Assembly: GCA_031761405.1 (NCBI GenBank)
Contig: JASEVX010000011.1
Span: forward strand, 64,314,767 to 64,378,766
Direction: 5' to 3'
Source of the DNA: Serripes groenlandicus
Lineage: Eukaryota > Mollusca > Bivalvia > Cardiida > Cardiidae
DNA length: 64,000 nt
The first letter of the stretch is position 1, and each line of letters starts with the position of its first letter. The translations under genes and the position numbers were made by a program. This document shows, piece by piece, positions 20,205 through 30,794 of the stretch. The notes under the pieces are model-generated. The model was not told where the DNA came from. It searched no databases and worked only from the letters and a program-made list of their open reading frames with translations.

Positions 20205-20898
20205 TCACATAGTGAATATCCTCTGTTCCTTGTCATTTACCACAAAACGAAAGTACTTCCTCGACGAGGGAGCGATTGAAATGTGGTAATAGGTGTCTGT
20301 GAGGTCTAGAGAGACCGCCCAGTCGCCTTCCCAAAAAGTTATTTGGATGGAGTGGGTCGACTCCATTTTAACTTCTCGACCGGAATCAATAGATTTAGAG
20401 CTGATAAATCTATAACCGGTCTCCACCGATCGTCTTCCTTCTGGACGAGGAAAAGACGTTGTATCAAACCCCGATAATGGGGTTGAAAACCCTCTCTATG
20501 GCCTTCTTTACAGAAGACGTGATGAAATCACTTTTGACACGGCCGAATGACGTGACGACATGTCGATAGGCACGCTTGTCAGAGGAGAAGAAATGAAGGG
20601 AATTGGATACCCTTCCTGTATAACAGATAAGATCCAATGATCCTCTGTGACACTTTCCCATTCCTCTATGAAAACAACAGGCGGACCCGACTGTAATCTC
20701 CGGCCTTGGGACGATCATAGAAAGGTGCGCATCCCCAGGGTTGAGGCCTAGAGGTTGTGCTTTATTTAGAAGGCTGCCGATTCTTAGCCCCTTGGTAATG
20801 GGATGACCATAGAGAGGTTCTCTCCCTTTGTGGGACGGCTTAGCCCTCCCTTTATCAGAATGCGCTAACGTATTCTGTTCCAGGGATTGCCTTTCCAA
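20205..20898 (-). pseudogene. DIRS-type reverse transcriptase fragment
   Basis: The minus-strand frames of 20898-20464 and 20426-20205 belong to one gene broken by frameshifts. The first contains VKKAIERV, as in the stretch before RT motif 1. Between them, in another frame, is FLVQKEDDRWRPVIDLSALN. The second reads KMESTHSI and DWAVSLDLTDTYYHISIAP, then SSRKYFRFVV, which is RT motif A with its catalytic Asp in a DIRS/Ngaro-like context. The YxDD motif is not present before the frame is lost. It is the best protein-level evidence that the 19-30 kb nest is DIRS-like. Non-functional. Confidence 0.7.
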
Positions 20899-21045
20899 GG
20901 ACTGTCTATTAAATAGATGTCCCTCCGAATGCCTCGATATCCCAAAAAACGTTGGGTTTTTGATGCTCTCGGTAGGTTTGGAAATCCCGTCTATTTCCGA
21001 CCAGTTCCATTGAATGGACCGGTGGAAGGTAATTGGGGAAAAGTG

Positions 21046-21258
21046 TTATCTTAGAGATGTACACAGTTCCCTTGGGGATTGAAAGGATCTCTCTGCACGA
21101 AAATTCCCATACCCGGAGCCAGACGGGTGAATAATAGAGGTCGGTCCGTAACCTATACTCTGATTATTCGTGCACCCACTCTGTTGTTGACCTGTTATGG
21201 AATGATAATTTGTATCAATCCGGTCACTCAGTACAGAGCTCGTGCCTGGACGCGCCAT
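21046..21258 (-). pseudogene. Duplicated Gag-region piece
   Basis: The encoded MARPGTSSVLSDRIDTNYHS corresponds to MARPGTGSVLADRIDT in the 21978-22232 frame. At the DNA level 21058-21300 repeats 21870-22090 (CACAGTTCCCTTGGGG, ACCCACTCTGTTGTTGACC). The offset of about 815 bp shows that part of the Gag region was tandemly duplicated within the element. Confidence 0.55.
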
Positions 21259-21264
21259 GTTTGC

Positions 21265-22232
21265 CTAAGCAATTGGCTGGCTAGTTGCGTCATTAACAAA
21301 TGACCGACTGGCTGGTCGTGAGATGTTTTCATAACCTACAGGTAGCCTAGCCCCGTCATTACCAAATGACTGACTATCTCCCTGCCGCGTCATGTTCACC
21401 TGCGTGACTGGTTGGTTGGTCGTATCATAGTTAAATGATTGATCCAAACCTTGTCTCGACATGGCTACATGCGTGACTGATTGGCTAGCCACGTCATCGT
21501 GAAATGAGTGACTGCCTGGTAGCGTCATATTTAAATGAGTGACCGTTTGCCTGGCCGCGTCGTAGCTATTCGATTGCAGCCCTGTCATATCACCACTAAG
21601 TGAATGACTACCTTGTCTAGTCATGGCAAATTGACTGACTGGCCCGGTCGTGTCATGGCTACATGACTGACCGGTGACAGGTCGCGTCATCGCTAGAAGA
21701 CGCCCCGGTTGCCCGGGGACCTGTCGCGCCACGGCATATGGCATATGGGTCTTGCTTTCCAGCACCAGTAAAACCCGGTTGACTAGGGATAGGCAGTTGT
21801 GAGGCTGCTCTACCGAAAGTCTCCGGAAAACTTTGTCCGCAGACATCGTAATCCGGCACTCTTTAATGAAGTGCACAGTTCCCTTTGGGGAACGGAAGGA
21901 TTTCTCCGACCGGTAATTCCCGTACTCGGAGCTATACGGCTGAATATTAGAGTTCGGTGCTAACCTACTCTGAATATTCATAACACCACTCTGTTGTTGA
22001 CCTGAGATAGAATGATAATAGTATCAATTCGGTCAGCCAGTACAGAGCCCGTGCCCGGTCGCGCCATGTTAACATAAGCGACTGGCTGGTTAGTCGTGTC
22101 ATTGCCAAATGATAGACTGCCTGGTCGTGCGCTGTTTACATAACCGACAGGCAAGCTAGCCATATCATTACCAAATGACTGACTACTGCCTGATCGTGTC
22201 ATATTCACATGCGTGACCGATTGGCTGGTCAC
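21265..22232 (-). pseudogene. Gag-like region with ~22-residue tandem repeats
   Basis: Two overlapping minus-strand frames (22232-21978 and 21981-21265). They encode repeats of about 22 residues with a consensus like MTRPGSQSFGNDTTNQPVTYVN in pieces: MTRQGDSQSFGND, TTNQPVTQVN, MTRSGSSQSFGND, TTNQPVAYVN. The first ~100 residues of the second frame include FRSPKGTVHF, ECRITMSADKVFRRL and PHNCLSLVNRV, which recur in the copies at 29.1 kb and 23.8 kb. The repeats are Gly/Ser/Asn/Thr-rich and presumably flexible. Position before RT supports a Gag role; function is otherwise unknown. Confidence 0.55.
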
Positions 22233-22413
22233 GCCATGTTTACATAAGCGACTGGCTGGCTAGCCGCGTCATTGCCAAATGACGGACTGCCTGGTCGTGC
22301 GATGTTTTCATAACCGACAGGTAGACTAGCCGCGTCATTACCAAATGATTGACTATCTCCTTGCCGCGTCATTTTTATGTCAAAAATACATTACCAGTCA
22401 TTTAATACCTGAT

Positions 22414-23095
22414 ATATAATCTCAACACCGTTAATTCATCCAGAAAAGAAGCTCGCGCAGCCATGCATAGCCCTCACGCGTGTGTGATACACACGGCCGC
22501 CGGTAATACCGGCGCACGGGCCATGTGACCCACACTTTTAATTTCTGGACACACCAACTGACAGCTAAGAATTTATTTCATTTTTATATTTTATTTCTTG
22601 GTCTGTTTAAGGCATTCGCCTTAAACAAGTTATTTTCATTCAGTTATTCAACTACATTAACAACCTAACAACATAATTGTGTAAATTACTAATTGTAATT
22701 AAGTTGTTTTTTGTGAACACAACTAACTGAGAAGTCACGGGTGGGTTACCCCACCCACTATTTCAGTTACGTATCGGGTGCGGTAATGGCCATTCATTCT
22801 TTCAACGAAGTTATAGTTACACCGACCCTATTAGCGATAATATATTATTATCGCCTTGTATTACATTATGTATATTAATTAAACATGAACAATTTTGGAA
22901 AATATTTGTAAAATCTTTTTCATTGAAATACGTTCCGTGATCAACGGGTATAGTAGAAAATAAAAAATAGAAAAAAATTATATTTTTTGTTGAATCGTAT
23001 AAATTGTTTTGTTTCATATATATTCTATGTCACATAGTGGTGATCAGAGGCGTGACTCATAACGGCTGTATGAGACACGCGTCTGTCCTGTTTTG
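22414..23095 (+). other. Leader of the plus-strand DIRS-like element
   Basis: Contains ACACGGCCGCCGGTAATACC and the complementary GGCCATGTGACCCACAC, GGGTGGGTTACCCCACCCAC, and CGTATCGGGTGCGG. Related sequence lies inverted at 29640-30243 and at 28345-28480. Untranslated leader is the likely role. Confidence 0.5.
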
Positions 23096-23099
23096 CGTT

Positions 23100-24009
23100 C
23101 ACTAAGTACACACAGGATTCACCCTGTGAGTACTTCTCTTCCTGGCCTGCTTCCATTTGGAAACAGTCTGGGTTGAGGAGGACTCACAAAAGCTGGAAGA
23201 GTAAGAAGACCCCTAAAAAGGTTTCTCTTAGCTCTACGAGTGAAGCGGAGTTTGAGGGGTTCTCCCAACAATCAGACTCCGCGGCTGTGTTGAGTGAGCA
23301 GAAGGTCAGAGCTGTTCCTTCTTCACTCCGCACAACCGCTCAGAGGTCCAGATTAGGAGGTGTAATCAGCTATTTTCCCCACAAATTCCCTCTTAGGAAA
23401 CAAACCCTATGCTGTGGGTTCTCAATACCCACAGCATAGGGTAAGAGGGTCAAATGAGGATTTTAGACATGCATACGCCCCTTATCTGGAGCTCTGACCG
23501 CTCCCCCTCAGCTTCGGCTGGTCCTTCGCGGGACATGGAGGAGCGGATGGCAGCGGCTGATGTCTGTTATTCCGTCGGGAAACAAAGGCCTTCGGGCCAG
23601 AAACCGTACGGACACAGTGATGGTTGGCCTCAAGAGTGAGCAACCGTCTGCTGAACGACATTATCTGACGCCAGGTGTTGGGGCTGACCCTTCGGGAGAC
23701 GCCATGGGTCAATCAAAGGGAAACCTCACTGATTGGCCACCTCTAACACCACACTCTGCAGTAAGCAGTCTTCGGACGCTTACAGAGTGCCAAATTACAA
23801 TGTCTGCGGACAGAATTCTTTGGAGACCGGTGATAGAGCAGCTTCACAACTGCCTATCATTAGTCAACCGGGTAATGCTTGCGAGCAAAACCTATATGAC
23901 TCCGGGTAACCGGGTACCGGGCAACCAGTCAGTCATTTCGCCTAGGCGCGACCAGTCACCGGGCAAATCCGGCAGTCATTTAGCGATGACGCGACCGGTC
24001 AGTCATTAA
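23100..24009 (+). pseudogene. Gag-like remnant of the plus-strand element
   Basis: The frame from 23173 encodes KKVSLSSTSEAEFEGFSQ and AAVLSEQKVRAVPSSL, matching SSSEAKFEGFSQ and VKAVPSPL in the minus-strand copy at 29.2-29.6 kb. Upstream, CEYFSSW stands where the other copy has CEYCSSW, so a predicted zinc-ligand Cys is lost. A second frame, 23560-24009, ends with ECQITMSADRILWRPVIEQL, HNCLSLVNRV and MTRPVSH, equivalent to the repeat region in other copies. An insertion containing a 16-bp hairpin separates the two frames. Non-functional. Confidence 0.55.
23388..23449. repeat. Perfect 16-bp hairpin with outer stem
   Basis: ACCCTATGCTGTGGGT (23404-23419) and ACCCACAGCATAGGGT (23427-23442) pair perfectly around a 7-nt loop. 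CCCTCTTA (23388-23395) can pair with TAAGAGGG (23442-23449) outside it, sharing the last T with the inner stem. The minus-strand paralogue lacks this segment. It could be a small insertion or a structured RNA element. Confidence 0.8.
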
Positions 24010-25890
24010 GCCATGACGCGACCGGGCAAATTATCAGTCAGTTCAACATGACGCGACCGGGCAGTGGGCAGTCAAGGTAACGAGCAGTCGTTAAGCTAGT
24101 ACCACTCGTTCTTCGCACAACCGGTCTATACGGATATTCAAAACACTGGTCATTACGCACCAGGCTCAGATATCCAACCGTCTAACATCGGTTATAAGGA
24201 GTACAGGACAGATAAATCTTTCCTTTCTCCAAGGGGAATAGTGTTCTTCTGTAGGGATTACACTCCTCAAAAGAATGAGAATAGAAGAGTACGGATATTC
24301 AAAACACTGGTCATTACGCACAAGGCCCAGATATCCAGTTATAGGTAGTACAGGACAGAGAAATGTTTCCGTGTCTCCAAGTGGAACATGGTACTTCTCT
24401 AGAGATTACACTCCTTCCCCGATACAAAGCTCCGTTTCAAAAGATGTAACGGATCGGTGATAGGCGGGTTAACCAAGCCTACCGGGATCAGCAATACCCA
24501 CCTGATGGGAATTCACTGTTCCCGGAAGGACACCTTTCGAAGAGGCAGTCCTTAGAAGGCAAACCCCCGATCGGAATAACTCAGGTTTTCCGTGAAAGGG
24601 AGGTCGAGACCGTCCCATACGGTTAGTTCGGCGCCGACGATTGATCCAGTGCGACCTCTCTCTACTGCGGAGAGAGGAGGTTCATATCACACGATCGACA
24701 CCTTAACACAACAATAAAGTACACCAAGATTGAATATTATTTTCAATCCCTTCTCTTACTTTTATAAGACTGTTGTGTCTTTCAGTTGAAAGACGGATTA
24801 GAGTCAAGCATCGTAGGGCTCGACACTCTCCCACCTCCTCGTCTGACGGGCGGGGGCGGGGGGGGGGGGGGGCAGTCCCCTTCAGATTACGAGCCGGCTG
24901 TAGAGCGTTGACCTCTACAGCAGAACATTAAGGAAGTACTTAGGGTGGTGCCTAATATGTTATGCCCGAAGGTTGACGCTTAAACGTCGTTTAAACCTAT
25001 AATGATTTCGAGCAAAACCTACACTCTGCAGTACAGCAGTCTTCGGACTTCTACAGAGTGCCAAGTTATAATGTCTGAAGTTTTTGGAGACTAGTGATAG
25101 AGCAGCCTCACATCAGCCTATCATTAGTCAACCGGTCAGTAATGGTCAGAGGGAGCTACCATTACTGAACGTTCCCAGAGCTGGGTAACGAGCAGTCGTT
25201 AAGTCAAGTTGACTCCAACCGTTTTGTCAATATTATGACATAAGCATTGGACAACCGGGTGTTTTCGAACACAGCCAAGTGAAAATCTCCTTCGCAGAGT
25301 TGTCGTTCCTTACACTCATATGAATGTAATGAGTCGATAGTGCTAGAGAATGAGTCAAATGCCTACCGAGTACTCAATTAATCACTGGGCATAAACGGTT
25401 GTCGCGTGAACGTTCACAGGGCAGTCAAACTCTTAACTGGGCATAAACGGTTACCGGGCAAACGGTCACCGTGAAAACAAAAATTCAACTATGAATTCTT
25501 CGGAATTCAACAGTATTCCAATTGACAAATGTCCTCGGACACAGTCATTTGGAGATCGGGCAATGTCTTTAGACATAGCCAGTAAGGCACCGGTCAAACG
25601 GGTAATGTCTTAGGACATAACCTTTCGGCAGTCAATCGGGCAGTATGCTGGGACATAGCCGATTAAACAGTCGGCCATCGGGTATGGGGAGTACCGGTCA
25701 AATAGTTATGTCGGTCCCCAGGGAGGAGAGAGTGCGTCTCTAGGGACTACACTCCTCCCAAGTAATACCCATCGTACCAATTGTTGGGACGAGTCGATGT
25801 CCGACGGTATTACATGGGAGAGATTCAGTTGATTTCATAAATCAATCCCCTATGCTGGCCTACCGGGATCAACCGTTCCCAGAGGATAGT
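24010..25890 (+). repeat. Tandemly duplicated middle of the plus-strand element
   Basis: GGATATTCAAAACACTGGTC recurs about every 160-170 bp near 24130 and 24293. The block with GCAGTCTTCGGAC, ACAGAGTGCCAA and TAGAGCAGC at 23760-23880 recurs at 25030-25125. CAGTCATTTAGCG-type and ACCGGGCAAAT-type ~45-66-bp repeats fill 23930-24080 and 25380-25720. No protein frame survives. A G-rich tract lies within. Confidence 0.55.
24848..24872 (+). repeat. G-rich tract (G5, then 15 G)
   Basis: GGGCGGGGGC followed by an unbroken run of 15 G. It is capable of G-quadruplex formation and prone to assembly error. Confidence 0.8.
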
Positions 25891-26620
25891 CACTCTGTGA
25901 ACTCTCTCATACGTGAGCTCGGACCGAAGGTTGATTCCATGCGATCTCATTCTTCTTCGGAAAAGGGATAAATTCCTCGATCATGACTCCTTCATAGGAT
26001 TCCTCCCACCAATGGGCTAAGTTTTGTGGAAAAGTAGCCAGTTGCTTGGGAAGATTGTTGTGTGGAGTACTGGTGTGAGAAAACCAGGAAATACATGAGT
26101 AGGTGAACTGGCCGCCGGGATATAACTGAGAAATTGTTAAAACGGCGTTAAACCACAATCAATCGATCATAGGATTCCTCCATGTCGAATCGGACACTGA
26201 CATTCCGGTCCAGAACCGGCTTTAGTCAATCCGCACGTCGTCGGGTAAAACCCACGACCCCGTCTTGTCTGACGAATAAGAGACATATCGGGTTCAGTGC
26301 TCCATCGGATGATTAACAATTTAGAGCTGGACTCTAAATAAACTATCATTAGTGGGAAGTTACTGCATTCACTGCGTCCATAGGCGCATTTCGGCGTATG
26401 CGGCAACATTGTTCACAGGGACAGAACGTACAGTGACTTCTGCAAAGGCATTCTTAGAAGCCCAACCTGTGAAGACACAAGAGACAGGCTAAGTTCGAGC
26501 CTAGCTTTCTGCTTCCGCTGGCCCTGCCTTATCAAAGCCCCGTACGGGAGCAAAGTTGGCATACAACCAAGTAGAGCACTATCCCTAATCCGCGGCTATA
26601 GGGAAGCGCTCCTCTCTATT
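25890..26620 (+). repeat. Retroelement segment, inverted counterpart of 19.6-20.2 kb
   Basis: Shares TCATACGTGAGCTCGG, GTTGATTCCATGCG, CGTCTTGTCTGACGAATAAG and GACAGGCTAAGTTCGAGCC with the complement of the 19.64-20.2 kb segment. No conserved domain is recognisable in the open pieces. Confidence 0.5.
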
Positions 26621-27080
26621 AAGCTAACAGGAATGCCATGGAGTGGGTATCAACCTTCCATTCGGTGGTTTCTACAACCGTCTTTCGTCTGGTTCCGGTG
26701 AAGACCGGAATAAGACTTATCGACTCAGATTGCGTCTAGTACGGTCGAGTAATAAAATGGAATGTTCCGTTTTATCAAGAACGCAATCCGGAACGGCTGT
26801 CTGAGCGATTCTTAGACCAAACAGACACCTGTTACCACGTACCGGTTGCTTTTTCATCGAGGAATGACCGTCGATTCCTTGTAAACGGGGAAGTGTTCCT
26901 TTCAAACACTTCACTTCGATTACCTGCGTTTAGAATTAATTCCCAAAACGGGCAAGTCGGATCTATTCCCCTCAAGAGACTCGTTGTAGGACGTTTCTCG
27001 TTGAGCTGGCCCTTCGGACAGACTCGATTCGCTATAAGAGAATCCGATTACCATGTCCTGGATAAGGATCAGTAATTAAG
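26620..27080 (+). pseudogene. DIRS-type RT remnant, plus-strand element
   Basis: Near 26790-26930 one frame reads DQTDTCYHVPVAFSSRNDRR then FLVNGE. This aligns with LTDTYYHISIAPSSRKYFRF in the minus-strand copy (RT motif A region). The motif A Asp neighbourhood is mutated to FLDQ. Immediately downstream LELIPKTGKSDLFPSRD resembles the post-palm GKSxLxPSQ motif, so the YxDD segment appears deleted. Several stops and frameshifts are present. Confidence 0.6.
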
Positions 27081-28183
27081 GGAAACGGTCCGATACATGC
27101 TTCATACTACACCCGAATTGTTTACAGTTCGGGGCAGTGTGTTAAATACTCATTACAGTACAGGGCTTAACTGACTAGGACATGTACATGATCAATAGAG
27201 TAGACAGTAGTCCTTCGATTGGCAATAATTATTACTCCCTGAATTGCCCCCATAATTCAAATGAGTCAACTTCCGGTGTCGTTATTCTCTTCCTGACAAT
27301 GACTTTAGAAACACAGTATTGGCCCAGAGATCGTAGTTCAACGTTCTTCTGGCCTGCCTATCGACATAACCGTTACATCTTCATTAGAAGTAGACAGTTC
27401 TTACCGATTGGTGTTTTTTAAGGTACGTCAATCAGTAATTTATGCTTACATTTGTTGCCGACCTCTCGCATTCAAGATTTGGCGATGAACACAACAATTA
27501 TTGTTCGATGCTCCAATGCGCTTAACTTCAAAGTTCAGATCCATTTCTCTCCAAACTTTTACGTTCTTCGGAAGCGGCCGCTTCTTAAATTAAAAACTGA
27601 GACTTAAATTCGTCTTGCTTGGCGAACACTATCAGGGAAGTGAGTTCTTTGCTTTCAGTAAAAACGAATTTCATCAGGTTTTACAGCCGTATGGTTATTC
27701 AACCGTTCTTATAAACCTGTATTCCTACTGAGACCAAGTTGCCTTTGGTGCTTCCTAACCCATCACATTTCACAACCTTTCTGTGAACTGTGTTCCCTTA
27801 GATATAACCTGATCTTGTACCCTGTCAAGGGTCTTAAGTTCTATATAAAACATTCGAGGGCTGTAAGAGCCACAGTAGGGGTTATTCAACCTCAGGTAGG
27901 AGAAGGATATGTCAGCAGCGTATTCAAACACTGGATATCCTATTCCTTTAATTAGTAATAAGATCCTTCTGATAAAGTCTTAAAACGTTTCAATCAGAAA
28001 TTATTCCTCTCTGGACACACAAGTGGACTCTCAGCGAGTACTTACCTAATTAATACACAAATTACTAAATACATAAACAGTTGTGTTTATATTTAGTAGT
28101 ACCATAGGTACTCTTACCAAGTGCTACGATTTCTCGGGACCGGCATTGTGTTGGATGATCCTCCCGACCGATGCTGCAAAGTC
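27081..28183 (+). other. 3' third of the plus-strand element, unassigned
   Basis: 27085-27160 matches 19234-19320 in inverted orientation (a MLHTTPELFT-encoding stretch conserved between copies). The remainder has no domain that I recognise; by position it should have held RNase H and the recombinase. The longest frame (27182-27421, 79 codons) shows no motif. Confidence 0.4.
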
Positions 28184-28224
28184 ATCAGGTATTAAATGAC
28201 TGGTAATGTATTTTTGACATAAAA

Positions 28225-28536
28225 ATGAAGTTTTTTAAAGTAAAACATATTTTTATTAGAAAATACTTACCAGTCATTTCAGATTCCCGCCTCCCAACCC
28301 CGCGTCGTCACCCAACACTAAACGCTGCAAGTTAACGGTGAAATTAAAAGTGGGGGTCACATGGCCCGTGCGCCGGTATTACCGGCGGCCGTGTGTATCA
28401 CACACGCGTGAGGGCTATGCATGGCTGCGCGAGCTTCTTTTCTGGATGAATTAACGGTGTTGAGATTATATATCAGGTATTAAATGACTGGTAAGTATTT
28501 TCTAATAAAAATATGTTTTACTTTAAAAAACTTCAT
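28225..28536. mobile_element. 312-bp element with 55-bp inverted ends
   Basis: ATGAAGTTTTTTAAAGTAAA at the left and TTTACTTTAAAAAACTTCAT at the right belong to a perfect 55-bp inverted repeat (28225-28279, 28482-28536). The interior 28345-28480 is the inverted equivalent of the leader at about 22414-22545. It looks like a minimal, end-only derivative of a sister DIRS-like family that shares TTACCAGTCATTT with the 44-bp family but has a different outermost sequence. Confidence 0.65.
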
Positions 28537-28681
28537 GTTCACCTGCGTGACCGGTAGGTTGGTCGTATCATAGTTAAATGATTGATCCACACCTTGTCTA
28601 GACATGGCTACATGCGAGACTGATTGGCTAGCCACGTCATCGTGAAATGAGTGTCTGCCTGTTTACCTTGTCTAGACATGG

Positions 28682-29148
28682 CTACATGCGAGACTGATTG
28701 GCTAGCACGTCATAGTGAAATGAGTGTCTGCCTGGTCGCGTCATATTTAAATGAGTGACCGTCTGCCTGGCCGCGTCGTAGCTATTCGACTGCAGCCCTG
28801 TCATTTCACCGCTAAGTGAATGACTACCTTGTCTAGTCATGGCAAATTGACTGACTGGCCCGGTCGTGTCATGGCTAAATGACTGACCGGTGACAGGTCG
28901 CGTCATCGCTAGATGACGCCCCGGTTGCCCGGGGACCTGTCGCGCCACGGCATATGGGTTTTGCTTTCCAGCACCAGCAAAACCCGGTTGACTAGGGATA
29001 GGCAGTTGTGAGGCTGTTCTACCATAAGTCTCCGGAAAACTTTGTCCGCAGACATTGTAATCCGGCACTCTGCAGCCGTCCGAAGACTGCTGTAGCTCAG
29101 AGTGTGGTGTTGGTTAAGCAACACCAGGCGACAGATAATGCGGTTCAA
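28682..29148 (-). pseudogene. Gag repeat region of the minus-strand element
   Basis: Overlapping minus-strand frames (29148-28909 and 29068-28682). They encode AECRITMSADKVFRRLMVEQ, PHNCLSLVNRVLLVLESKTH, then MTRPVTGQSFSHDTTGPVSQ and further 14-22-residue repeats. It is nearly identical to 21265-21981, so one is a duplicate of the other. A frameshift separates the two frames. Confidence 0.55.
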
Positions 29149-29236
29149 GTGTAGATGACTCCAGCGACCCTACCGGCCTTCCTATCTCTTTGAGCACTCT
29201 CTACCTTGTTTCTATACGGTATCAGGCCCGAAGGCT

Positions 29237-29633
29237 TTAGTTTCCCGACAGACAACGCGCATCCAAAGCTACCTTAACACGCTCCTCTTCGTCTCCAGCT
29301 AGACTAGGAGGTGTGTTTGTGTTAAGTGGAGAAGGTACAGCCTTAACCTTTGAACCACTCAACACGGTCGCGGAGTCCGATTGGGAGAACCCCTCGAACT
29401 TCGCTTCACTCGAAGATATCAGAGACGCCTTTTTTAGGGGCACTCTTACCCTTCCTGCTTTTGCTAGTCTTACCCTTCCCAGCCCGTTTCCAAATAGAAA
29501 CAGTCCAAGAAGAGCAGTACTCGCACGGTGAAAGCTGTGTGCCCTTTGAGCAAACCACACAGTTCGGATGCGTGTCCCATGCGTCCACAGCATGACCACA
29601 CGAGCCACGCCTCCGTTCACCTCTAAGTGACAT
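29237..29633 (-). pseudogene. Gag-like N-terminus with Cys motif
   Basis: The frame starting at 29633 encodes CGHAVDAWDTHPNCVVCSKG and TQLSPCEYCSSWTVSIWKRA. This C-x2-C ... C-x2-C-x2-W pattern is typical of the N-termini of many metazoan DIRS/Gypsy-like Gag proteins (my recollection of the family). It runs into a Lys-rich stretch (KGKTSKSRKGKSAPKKGV). A shift to the overlapping frame (29620-29237) continues with SSSEAKFEGFSQSDSATVLS, shared with 23.2 kb. The copy is broken by at least that frameshift. Confidence 0.55.
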
Positions 29634-29639
29634 ATTTAT

Positions 29640-30287
29640 GATACAAATATATACGAAAAGAACACAACAATAAAACCAAAAAAAAAATTTAAATTTTTTT
29701 TCTACTTTTTATTTTTCTACCCGAGTGACAACCCGGAACGTATATAATCTATAAACAAAATGTTTTGTCTATGTTATAATTACATGTAAGTACAACAAAC
29801 ATCATAAGTATAATCTATAACGGGATTGGGAACTCATCTTTAACTTTAAGTCTTGAACTCAATTACGTTCCGCACCCGAAGACATTAACTGAAAATAATG
29901 GGTGGGGTAACCACCTCAACGTCGCTTTTCAGCTAGCTGTCGCCTACAAAAACAAGCAATTACAACAATAATTTAACTTTAAATGCAGTTGAATATCTGT
30001 TAATGCAGTTTCCTAACTGAATGAACAACTAAATAAGGCAATAAGCCTTAAAAAGCCAAGAAAAGAATAATTAGAAAATAATGTGTAAATTCTTAGCTGT
30101 CTAGCTGGTGTATCCAGAAATTAAAAGTGGCAAGATATCACGTGCTTGCCCTCTATTACGGGCAACCGTGTATATCACATATACGTGAGGAATACGCAAG
30201 GCGAGTTCTTTTTCTGGATGAATTAAGGGTGTAGAGATTATATATCAGGTATTAAATGACTGGTAATGTATTTTTGACATAAAAATG
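29640..30287 (-). other. 5' end and leader of the minus-strand DIRS-like element
   Basis: 30244-30287 is the 44-bp terminal repeat. 29860-30240 is a diverged counterpart of 22414-22800, including GGGTGGGGTAACCACC and TTCCGCACCCGAAG. The outer border with GGAAAGAAGGATAG at 30288 is sharp. Confidence 0.55.
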
Positions 30288-30545
30288 GAAAGAAGGATAG
30301 ACAGACAATGCCTTTGGTGGGGGAATTAAAACCGATTACTGAGTTTCAGATTGAATATTTACATGCATTCTCTCTAACTGTGATACGAATCTGGATGGAT
30401 GGATGAATGGACGGACGGACAGATGGAAAAATGGAAAAATGGAAAGAAGGATAGACGGACAATGCCTTTGGCGGGGGAATTCAGAAACCAATTACTGAGT
30501 ATCAGATTGAATACTTACATGCATTCTCTCTAACTGTGTCTGTAC
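30288..30545 (+). repeat. ~135-bp direct duplication with GGAT/GGAC microsatellite
   Basis: GAAAGAAGGATAGAC, ACAATGCCTTTGG, GGGGGAATT and TTACATGCATTCTCTCTAAC occur at about 30288-30380 and again at 30442-30533. GGATGGATGGATGAATGGAC lies between. Confidence 0.65.
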
Positions 30546-30699
30546 AAACTCGGCTCTGGATGATTGGTTCTCACCATTCACAGAAAATGAACCAATATAC
30601 TGAAACAAGAAAAAATACTTTATTATTCATAAATTGACAGTGTGATTAATAATTTATATATACATGTAATCACTGTTTACATGTATGATAATGATAGTT

Positions 30700-30794
30700 T
30701 ATAATCCTTTCCCATATACAACAAACCTGCAGTAGATGCCTTCGAAACATTTATGCAAAATTATGGAGAATCTCTATCAGGAAGTAAAATTAAA
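30700..30794. repeat. Left half of a MITE
   Basis: ATAATCCTTTCCCATATACA, CAACAAACCTGCAGTAGATG, then ATGGAGAATCTCTATCAGG. Truncated by the next copy. Confidence 0.5.

Larger units (their letters stand above)
22370..28227 (+). mobile_element. Plus-strand DIRS-like element with 44-bp inverted ends
   Basis: Begins CATTTTTATGTCAAAAATAC and ends GTATTTTTGACATAAAAATG; the 44-bp ends (22370-22413 and 28184-28227) are perfect inverted repeats. After a leader with CGCACGGGCCATGTGACCC come Gag-like frames (23.1-24.0 kb), a tandemly duplicated middle (24.0-25.9 kb), an RT remnant (26.6-27.1 kb) and an unassigned 3' third. It interrupts the minus-strand element. It is heavily decayed, with stops in every frame. 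I did not recognise a tyrosine recombinase, so the DIRS label rests on the RT remnant and the inverted ends. Confidence 0.6.
19190..30287 (-). mobile_element. Decayed DIRS-like retroelement (minus strand), interrupted
   Basis: The 5' end is at 30287, with a 44-bp terminal sequence (30244-30287) identical to the ends of the plus-strand element at 22370-28227. Read leftwards it has a leader, a Gag-like N-terminus with a Cys motif (29.63-29.24 kb) and a repeat-rich Gag region (29.15-28.54 kb). An interruption follows at 28.54-22.37 kb, then more Gag repeats (22.37-21.05 kb) and RT remnants (20.9-19.4 kb). The break is clean: GCCGCGT at 22369 and GTTCACCTGCGTGAC at 28537 are contiguous in the paralogous stretch near 21381-21405. 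The 3' inverted end was not found, so it is 3'-truncated or eroded. Frameshifts and stops make it inactive. Confidence 0.65.
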
